Source of the DNA: Gemmatimonadota bacterium
Lineage (GTDB): Bacteria > Latescibacterota > UBA2968 > UBA8231
Assembly (NCBI GenBank): GCA_009840005.1
Contig: VXOR01000020.1
Location: 1-64,000, forward strand
Length of the DNA stretch: 64,000 nt
Direction of reading: 5' to 3'
Numbering within the stretch: position 1 is the first letter of the stretch; every line of letters starts with the position of its first letter. Positions 62,730 through 64,000 of this stretch are shown here, piece after piece. Below the pieces are notes generated by a model. It was not told where the DNA came from. It saw nothing but the letters and a program-made list of their open reading frames with translations, and made no database searches. A program made the translations under genes and the position numbers.

Positions 62730-64000
62730 GATTTGCTTTTGACGATGGCCATCTTGGCCGCCTTATGGACCGTCCCCCCAGTCCATGCCCAGCCGTGGCT
62801 GGTGCGCGGCACTGTCACCGACGCGGCCACCGGGCAGCCCCTGCCAGCGGCTACCGTACAGCTAGCCGGTACCTATCGAGGGACCATAGCTAACGACGAG
62901 GGGGAGTACTCGCTCAAGGTGCAACAATTACCGGCGACGTTGACAGTGAGTTACATCGGCTACGTCTCCCAAGAGCGCGAGGTGACGGCCCCTGCGGAGC
63001 GGGTCGATTTCGCCTTGACGCCAGTGCCCTTCCTGTTCGATCCCATTGTGGTGACGGCCCAAACCTCAGCCGAGGGCATCATGCGCCAAGTCATCCGCCG
63101 CAAACAGGAGTGGCGGCCCAACTTAGCCAGCTATCAGGCACAAGCCTATACCCGGCGAGTTATGGAAAACGAGGAAGGCATCGTCCTGATCGGCGAATTG
63201 GCCTCGGAAATTTATTGGGAGCGGGAACGGGGGCTGCGCGAAGTGGTCAAGTCGAGGCGTCGGACCCAAAATTTGGATTCCCACGAGGGATATACCTCGG
63301 CCTTGGAGGGGGTTACGAATTTCTACGACGACGATATCCCTTTTATCGAGCACACGCTGATCGGGCCGACCCATCCCGATGCCCTCAAGCACTACCGCTT
63401 CCACTTGACCGGCCAGCGCTATTTGGATGATAAGGTGGTATTCGACATTTCAGTCGAGCCAAAGAATAAATTGCAAGCTGCTTTTGTCGGCCGCGTCGCG
63501 GTATTGGACGAGGATTTCGCCTTGCTCGAAGTAGAGCTGGCACCCAGCCGGGCGACCACGACCTCGGCCGTTCCCCTGCCCCTGATCGAGCACATGGATT
63601 TTGCCTATCAACAGCAGTTCCGTGGCTTTGCCGGAGGGGTGTGGTTGCCGGTCGATTATCGAGCTTCTATGGCAGTAAAAATCAGCATGGTGGGGCTGCA
63701 CTTTCCCGCGATCAAGTACAACGTGATAACGCGGCTGAGCGATTACCAAGTCAATGTCGATATGCCCGACACGCTCTATGCCAGCGAGGAAGTGCTGCGG
63801 GTCGATTCGCTGGCCGTGGCCCAGGACAGTTCCTTCGCCCGGCTGGCCGACAAGGTGCCCCTGTCGGCGCGGGAACAAGCCGCTTATGCGACCATCGACA
63901 GCACTGTACAGCTAGAAAAGGCCTTCCAGCCCACGGGGTTTCTCGCTCGTTTGTTGATGAGGGAGGAAGCGGAAGAGACAGAGGAGCGGACGGAACAGGG
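62706..64000 (+). CDS. DUF5686-like outer-membrane protein with carboxypeptidase-regulatory-like domain (partial)
   Basis: 431 residues are visible and the frame continues past the window end. Signal peptide MAILAALWTVPPVHA, then a CarboxypepD_reg-like beta-sandwich (GTVTDAATGQPLPAATVQLA, EGEYSLKVQQLPATLTVSYI, the domain usual at the start of TonB-type and DUF5686 proteins) at about 35-110. DPIVVTAQTSAEGIMRQVIR then starts a DUF5686-type region (SYQAQAYTRRVME, LEGVTNFYDDDIPFIEHTLI, LTGQRYLDDKVVFDISVEPK). It would be an outer-membrane beta-barrel or associated surface protein; role unknown. Same strand as the exporter and thioredoxin-like genes, possibly part of the same pathway. Confidence 0.82.
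   Translation, partial: MDCKKINADLLLTMAILAALWTVPPVHAQPWLVRGTVTDAATGQPLPAATVQLAGTYRGTIANDEGEYSLKVQQLPATLTVSYIGYVSQEREVTAPAERVDFALTPVPFLFDPIVVTAQTSAEGIMRQVIRRKQEWRPNLASYQAQAYTRRVMENEEGIVLIGELASEIYWERERGLREVVKSRRRTQNLDSHEGYTSALEGVTNFYDDDIPFIEHTLIGPTHPDALKHYRFHLTGQRYLDDKVVFDISVEPKNKLQAAFVGRVAVLDEDFALLEVELAPSRATTTSAVPLPLIEHMDFAYQQQFRGFAGGVWLPVDYRASMAVKISMVGLHFPAIKYNVITRLSDYQVNVDMPDTLYASEEVLRVDSLAVAQDSSFARLADKVPLSAREQAAYATIDSTVQLEKAFQPTGFLARLLMREEAEETEERTEQ

Overview
The window looks like chromosomal DNA of a GC-rich, Gram-negative, uncultivated-type bacterium. An Mla-type lipid transport operon with an outer-membrane beta-barrel, several lipoproteins, Lgt, and a DUF5686-like surface protein all imply a double membrane. 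The mix of Gfo/Idh/MocA oxidoreductases, a PhyH dioxygenase, CPBP and FtsX/MacB-type proteins resembles metagenomic Latescibacterota/Poribacteria-like genomes, but that placement is an impression and not a result. No rRNA, tRNA or CRISPR array was seen.

Layout. 0.3-9.2 kb: housekeeping genes (uronate-dehydrogenase-like SDR, membrane metallophosphoesterase, a duplicated CPBP protease, Gfo/Idh oxidoreductase, L7Ae-like and CYTH proteins, nadC). 9.3-13.3 kb: a two-winged-helix/TIR gene split by an in-frame TAA, coupled to a starch-synthase-like glycosyltransferase and a DUF4384 lipoprotein. 13.3-21.2 kb: an aspartate-type aminotransferase downstream of a type I restriction-modification operon (hsdM-hsdS-hsdR) whose HsdS is fused to a complete MNT-HEPN toxin-antitoxin pair. 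21.3-27.8 kb: lipid kinase, then MlaD-lipoprotein-barrel-MlaE-MlaF-DHFR. 27.9-35.2 kb: a 1394-residue reductase/adenylation/ACP/acyltransferase protein, Lgt, an OYE-family oxidoreductase and an SDR.

35.2-50.95 kb is an accessory island between the SDR and a Gfo/Idh gene. An 82-bp direct repeat of the SDR 3' end bounds its first half (35.2-43.8 kb), which holds an Rpn nuclease behind a consensus sigma-54 promoter, a frameshifted MmeI-like restriction enzyme, a large SIR2 (Dsr1-like) defence candidate and a decayed UPF0175/DUF3368 pair cut at the repeat. The second half (43.8-50.95 kb) is a one-strand series of small genes (two Nudix, toxin-antitoxin-like genes, HAD, GNAT, MazG-like, AlbA_2/Schlafen, DUF2188) with attC-like sites and a second promoter-bearing repeat pair; it resembles an integron cassette array without a visible integrase.

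51-64 kb returns to core-like genes: Gfo/Idh, DMT transporter, PhyH dioxygenase, then a sigma-54-controlled operon (dyad upstream site plus -24/-12) for a MacAB-like exporter (adaptor, ATPase, two permeases) followed by three tandem secreted thioredoxin-fold paralogs and, after a 109-bp tandem duplication, a DUF5686-like gene that runs off the window.
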